NCBI GenBank assembly: GCA_021325095.1
Contig: JAJPHV010000112.1
Coordinates: 1 to 64,000 of the forward strand
DNA length: 64,000 bases
Reading direction: 5' to 3'
From: Chloroflexota bacterium
GTDB taxonomy: Bacteria; Chloroflexota; Anaerolineae; Aggregatilineales; UBA2796
The notes beneath the pieces are model-generated. The model made no database searches and had not been told where the DNA came from. It worked only from the letters and a program-made list of their open reading frames with translations. A program made the translations under genes and the position numbers. Positions 60,375 to 64,000 of the stretch are shown here, in pieces (the first letter of the stretch is position 1; each line of letters starts with the position of its first letter).

Positions 60375-60956
60375 ATGACCAAGAAGACAGCAATCCGTAA
60401 AAAGCCCATCACAAAGGGCTTTTCAACCGGCATTAGCCAACACCTTTCCGTTGAACGAGTCATTATCGGAGGAGCTATTGTCGTATCGCTCATGGTCGTT
60501 GGCATCTTCATTGCGATTCAACCGCCCGGCATTAACTATAGCCAACCGGATAAGAGCCAAATCTTCCCTGATCTAGGAAGGCAGCATGTGGGGAAAGGCA
60601 CCCCGCATCCGCCTTATAACTCAAATCCACCCACGTCAGGCTGGCATGATCCACAACCCGCCGCCTGGGGTGTCTACTTGTCTGTTATCCCGGATGAGAA
60701 TGTAATCCACAGCATGGAACACGGCGGAGTTTGGTTGTCATATCGTGATGTTGATGACGCCGAAACTGTCCAACAACTCCAAGATATTGCCCGCCGCTAC
60801 CCGTCCCACGTGATCATGACTCACCGCCCCGCCAATGATAGCCGAATTGCGGTAGCAGCCTGGGGGCATCTGCTGAAAATGGACAAGGTGGATAGCGGTC
60901 AAATCTACGATTTCATTGCGCGCTATCGTATGCATGGTCCGGAAAACGTCCAATGA
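60375..60956 (+). CDS. DUF3105-family protein, membrane-anchored
   Basis: A 193-residue protein: basic start, one helix (about 35-57), and a DUF3105 domain with PHPPYNSNPPTSGWHDP and SMEHGGVWLSYR, the conserved His-rich signature. Function unknown; possible metal ligands are the two His motifs. A terminator-like hairpin lies inside its 5' coding region (60399-60423). It is possible that the real start is later. Confidence 0.8.
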   Translation: MTKKTAIRKKPITKGFSTGISQHLSVERVIIGGAIVVSLMVVGIFIAIQPPGINYSQPDKSQIFPDLGRQHVGKGTPHPPYNSNPPTSGWHDPQPAAWGVYLSVIPDENVIHSMEHGGVWLSYRDVDDAETVQQLQDIARRYPSHVIMTHRPANDSRIAVAAWGHLLKMDKVDSGQIYDFIARYRMHGPENVQ

Positions 60957-61059
60957 ACGTGACACGAGAAGTACCTGAAAATCTGTCCAGGACTCCAAAG
61001 CTAGGTATGGGTAAGTATGGGAGTGTGATCCACAGGCTGGTTGAATGAGATGACAGACC

Positions 61060-61566
61060 TTGACTGAGAATCCAACCCCAGCGCTTGCACCACCGTCAAA
61101 GCCAGGCAAAAAAGTCAAGCGGTTGCCCCTATGGATGTCTCTACTTGGGCTGATGGTTGCCTTTTTATTTGCACTATTTGTCGGCGTGCGCATCTGTCCG
61201 ACTCTGTTTGCTGTGGTTGTGCCGCCCAATCCGCCGTTGCCGACTGCTGGCACGATGACGGTGCTGCTGCATGAGCAAAAAGGCACAGGGCTGGATGAGT
61301 TCCTCTATGGCACAGATCAGAAAGGCTGCGACATCGCTCGCTTCTATGAAAATCGACTCGGTGAATGTATCTACGACCCCGATTCGGCCTGTCAAACAGC
61401 CAGAGGGACTCAGCCAATTCAGCCAGGCGTTGGGCAGCTCGTGGCTGAATGCACAGGGACGGATTCGATAGGAGCTTATCGATTGAGGTGGACCGTTTAT
61501 ATCTCTACTGGCTATGCCGAAGGCGGACAGACACATTTCCGCGTGACCCGCGAGGTGGGGAATTGA
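61060..61566 (+). CDS. Membrane-anchored exported protein of unknown function
   Basis: A 168-residue protein starting at TTG 61060: Pro/Lys-rich N-terminus, one helix (LWMSLLGLMVAFLFALFVGV), and an exported domain with paired Cys (KGCDIARFY, GECIYDPDSACQT, VAECTGTD) that could be disulfide-bonded. No family recognised. It lies in the run of redox genes that includes the second DsbA. Confidence 0.6.
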   Translation: MTENPTPALAPPSKPGKKVKRLPLWMSLLGLMVAFLFALFVGVRICPTLFAVVVPPNPPLPTAGTMTVLLHEQKGTGLDEFLYGTDQKGCDIARFYENRLGECIYDPDSACQTARGTQPIQPGVGQLVAECTGTDSIGAYRLRWTVYISTGYAEGGQTHFRVTREVGN

Positions 61567-61744
61567 GGATTGAAATCCTGTCTTGGAGTGTACAGCTTAG
61601 ATATTCCCGACGACATTGCATCATATTGCTAATTGATGCTGATAGAGGACTGACATTGACCGCTGGCTAAGGACTATCAGCGCGATACCTTCGAGTGTCT
61701 GACTACCCTCGGTTAACCGTTACTATATTTCAGAGGGTAAAACG

Positions 61745-61972
61745 ATGATGAAAAAACGCTTTCGAGTCAAGGAGTTGGAAGGTGTATGGTGTGCTGTGAA
61801 AGTTGATGATGCGCTGGAAAATTTGGTTGGTGTGAAATCGGCAACGACCAGCTATGTGCGACAGACTGTCGATGTCGAATATGACGAGATTAAGGTGACG
61901 GAAGCACAGATCATCGCTGCGGTCCAGACCGCAGGTTTTACGGTAAGTGACTTAACTCCTCAGCGGAGATAA
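61745..61972 (+). CDS. HMA-fold protein without CxxC
   Basis: A 75-residue protein with the heavy-metal-associated fold (FRVKELEGVWCAVKVDDALENLVGV and VDVEYDEIKVTEAQIIAAVQTAGF). HMA chaperones have a GMTCxxC loop; here only one Cys remains (GVWCA), and the loop is shortened. It may bind metal with one Cys, or may have lost binding. Spacing from neighbours suggests its own promoter (GAGGG upstream of ATG). Confidence 0.75.
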   Translation: MMKKRFRVKELEGVWCAVKVDDALENLVGVKSATTSYVRQTVDVEYDEIKVTEAQIIAAVQTAGFTVSDLTPQRR

Positions 61973-62100
61973 GCGTCAACGACAAGCGGCTCAATAGCGT
62001 AGCCTGAGACGGAGACAGCCTGACCATCGTTTTGCCAGGCAACCCAAGGCGGAAGATGGATAAGGCAGCGTTGCATCTCGGTGGATTGGAGATTGTAACT

Positions 62101-63027
62101 ATGACCGACGTCAATACCGTGTTGGAGTCTGCTGATGCGGTTGAAGACACTTCACAGGAGCAGATTCAAGTTCCACAGGAATCTTCCCTGTACGCTGAAC
62201 CCGATCCCAATCAAGATGTCATCGTGGTCAAGCGCTCGACCATGTACAACACGATGTTTGTGGTCATTCTCCTTGTCGGGGTATACGTCGTCGGGTGGTT
62301 TATGGGATCGAATTCCGGTGGAACGGTTCAAGCTGTTCGTACTGCCGTGAGCGAAGCAATGTTCACAGCAGTGGCTGGATTACCCAGCAATCCCGGCAGT
62401 GTAGCCGCCCAACCGCAGCAGCCTCCCACCGAAGACCCTAATCAGCGTTTCACGGTCAGCGCGGAAGGCAATCCGGCCATTGGCCCGGAGAACGCGCCTG
62501 TCACCATGATTGAGTTCGGCGACTTCCAATGTCCGTTCTGCAAGCGGTTCCACGACGAGACACTGTCGCCCCTGTTGAAGAAATACGAAGGCAAAATCCG
62601 CTTTGTCTATCGGGATTTCCCGATCTCCAGTATTCACCCCTTTGCGCAAGGTGCGGCTGAAGCGGCTGAATGCGCCTACGAGCAGAAGAAATTCTGGGAA
62701 TATCACGATCTGCTTTTCCAGAAGCAGCCCCAATTGGCGAAAGATGATTTGTTGACCTACGCCAAGCAACTGAATCTGGATATGAAGGCGTTCCAGGCTT
62801 GTATAGACAGCGGCAAATACGCACAGGAGGTCCAAAGCGACTACCAGACGGGGTTGCAATTGGGGGTTAACGGCACGCCGACTTTCTACATCAACGGACG
62901 GAGATTGATAGGCGCAATGCCAACTGAAGCCTTCACGGCGTTGATCGACGCTGAACTGGCCGCCGCCAATTCATCGGCGGGACTAACGCCAACTATTCCC
63001 ATCCCAGAGCCGACAAAAACGAGCTGA
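62101..63027 (+). CDS. DsbA-family disulfide oxidoreductase (copy 2)
   Basis: A 308-residue membrane-anchored DSBA-domain protein with one helix (about 60-80), Pro-rich linker, and catalytic site GDFQCPFCKRF (CPFC). Cis-Pro loop: NGTPTFYINGRR. ATG 62101 with GGAG upstream was chosen; the longer frame from 62032 has no ribosome site. It overlaps no neighbour, and the TlpA-like gene follows after 18 bp, so both are likely co-expressed thiol enzymes. Confidence 0.9.
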   Translation: MTDVNTVLESADAVEDTSQEQIQVPQESSLYAEPDPNQDVIVVKRSTMYNTMFVVILLVGVYVVGWFMGSNSGGTVQAVRTAVSEAMFTAVAGLPSNPGSVAAQPQQPPTEDPNQRFTVSAEGNPAIGPENAPVTMIEFGDFQCPFCKRFHDETLSPLLKKYEGKIRFVYRDFPISSIHPFAQGAAEAAECAYEQKKFWEYHDLLFQKQPQLAKDDLLTYAKQLNLDMKAFQACIDSGKYAQEVQSDYQTGLQLGVNGTPTFYINGRRLIGAMPTEAFTALIDAELAAANSSAGLTPTIPIPEPTKTS

Positions 63028-63045
63028 TTGAACGGGAGCAGATTC

Positions 63046-63663
63046 ATGCCGCAGCGCCGCGGAGTTCCAATCGTCCTGGTGATATTACTGGTTGTCCCTA
63101 TCAGTGGCTTTTTGCTGCTGGGCTTGCAGCAGGCTGTTAATTCATCGCGTGGATCGGCCCCACAAGCGCCAATTCCGGTCACATCCCTGGAAGGAGTGAT
63201 CAAATTGTCCCCAGCGGCACCAACCGAAATATCGTTGGCTACAGACCAGGCCGCGCCAACTTTCGCTCTCGTCGGGCTGGACGACAAAACGCATCGACTC
63301 CAGGATTATCAGGGCAAGCGCCTTGTACTCAATTTCTGGGCGACCTGGTGTGCGCCCTGTCGAATAGAGATGCCGCTTCTTGAAGCGACCTATAAACGCC
63401 TTGAGAAAAGCAGCTACATCGTTGTCGGAGTGAATTTTTCGGAAGACAAAGCAAAGGTTCGCCAGTACGTGGACGATCTTAAAATCACTTTTCCGATTCT
63501 CCTGGACCCAGGTAGCTACGTTTTCCAGGAGTATGAAATCATGGGGCTACCAACAACGTATTTCATCGATTCCAAAGGGACGATCCGCGCGAAATACGTA
63601 GGGTTGCTAACGCCTGAGAGCCTGCAACAGTATCTTGATCTGCTCTCTGAGTCTGATAAGTAA
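63046..63663 (+). CDS. TlpA/ResA-like exported thioredoxin
   Basis: A 205-residue protein: signal anchor (PIVLVILLVVPISGFLLLG), then a TlpA-type thioredoxin domain with FWATWCAPCRIEMPLLE (WCAPC) and cis-Pro GLPTTYFID. It reduces exported thiols, for example apocytochrome c, and would receive electrons from CcdA. GGGAG precedes ATG 63046; a TTG at 63028 is less likely. Confidence 0.9.
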   Translation: MPQRRGVPIVLVILLVVPISGFLLLGLQQAVNSSRGSAPQAPIPVTSLEGVIKLSPAAPTEISLATDQAAPTFALVGLDDKTHRLQDYQGKRLVLNFWATWCAPCRIEMPLLEATYKRLEKSSYIVVGVNFSEDKAKVRQYVDDLKITFPILLDPGSYVFQEYEIMGLPTTYFIDSKGTIRAKYVGLLTPESLQQYLDLLSESDK

Positions 63664-63744
63664 TGACTATGATCCTTCTGGAAAAATGCTGGAGACGGCA
63701 AATAGGGTGGGAAGCACGGCGTCGGAGTGTATAAGGAAAACTGA

Positions 63745-64000
63745 ATGGCCGATCAAACCACGATTGATGGTTCTGTTGTCTCGCACAATCGCCGGGCAAC
63801 AAAACGCATGTCCCATAGGCTGCTGTGGTTCCTGGATCATTGGGTGCAAGTCTTCTCTTTGCTATTTGGTGTCGGATTGGTTCTCCCGTTCTTAGCACCG
63901 GTTTTCATGCGGCTAGGATGGGCGGGGCCAGCCAATTTGATCTACACGATCTACAGCACGTTGTGCCACCAGATGGCGCAGCGATCCTTCTTTCTTTTCG
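63745..64000 (+). CDS. DUF2085-family membrane protein, truncated by the window end
   Basis: The first 85 residues only: MADQTTIDG start, a helix (VFSLLFGVGLVLPFLAPVFM) and the DUF2085 signature YSTLCHQMAQRSFFLF. DUF2085 proteins are small membrane proteins of unknown function often near thioredoxin-like genes. AAGGAAAA upstream of ATG 63745. The gene continues beyond base 64000. Confidence 0.75.
   Translation, partial: MADQTTIDGSVVSHNRRATKRMSHRLLWFLDHWVQVFSLLFGVGLVLPFLAPVFMRLGWAGPANLIYTIYSTLCHQMAQRSFFLF

Noticed and set aside
1-64000. CRISPR arrays, rRNA and tRNA genes
   Set aside because: No regularly spaced repeats, no 16S/23S-like segments and no tRNA-like cloverleaf with a TTCGA-type loop were recognised by eye; a tRNA could still be missed without a covariance search.

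Overview
The window reads as a metal-handling, thiol-redox and cell-wall region of a bacterium, probably a member of the Chloroflexota or a similar monoderm lineage. That placement is inference: it rests on repeated LysM, L,D-transpeptidase, M23 and VanW wall genes, a DtxR-FeoA fusion beside feoB, Rieske and FTR1 genes, and the style of the insertion sequences. No rRNA, tRNA or CRISPR array was recognised.

Left part (1-10,900): a mobile-element scar zone. The tail of an IS1-like transposase abuts a truncated PpiC gene. A zinc-ribbon gene follows, then an IS1-like element with 8-bp target duplications whose transposase is split in frame by an IS21-family element (istA-istB) with 6-bp duplications. 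Next, an L,D-transpeptidase gene is split by a 3.4-kb unit holding an amidase and an IS1634-like element, again with matching duplications. An IS982 element then sits between the iron permease gene ftr1 and a Fur-like palindrome.

10,900-28,900: CcdA, LysM-L,D-transpeptidase, LysM-M23 endopeptidase, VanW protein, a ZIP transporter, DsbA, a DsbB-cytochrome c fusion and a P1B-4-like ATPase. A 136-bp MITE with IS982 ends lies between the ATPase gene and an mntR-like regulator, which has a strong promoter and a palindromic operator. An unusual NRAMP transporter, a Tat-exported multicopper oxidase, a second ZIP transporter and a YceI protein follow.

28,900-36,600: a two-component system whose sensor has a Met-rich external loop, beside a cluster of Met/His/Gly-rich exported proteins (one with cytochrome c, one with a PepSY-like domain missing its leader). 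The feoB operon follows, with a second Fur-like palindrome upstream.

36,600-50,100: a minus-strand operon that contains the pair P1B ATPase plus PaaK-like adenylate-forming enzyme twice (one PaaK-like copy is broken), a divergent CmtR-like ArsR repressor, then a sulfur operon (rhodanese, TauE/SafE, persulfide dioxygenase-rhodanese, DUF302, FmdB) divergent from a LysR regulator over a perfect 28-bp palindrome.

50,100-64,000: rhodanese, CcdA and L,D-transpeptidase genes, a PBP2/PBP2a-like penicillin-binding protein, a Rieske protein, a frameshifted LysM-L,D-transpeptidase, a BlaI/CopY-family repressor with matching operators in front of two loci, small membrane proteins, a DsbD-like transporter, DUF3105, a Cys-poor HMA protein, DsbA, a TlpA-like thioredoxin and the start of a DUF2085 gene. 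The shared theme is metal ion import, export and oxidation, delivery of reducing or oxidising power to exported thiols, and peptidoglycan cross-linking.
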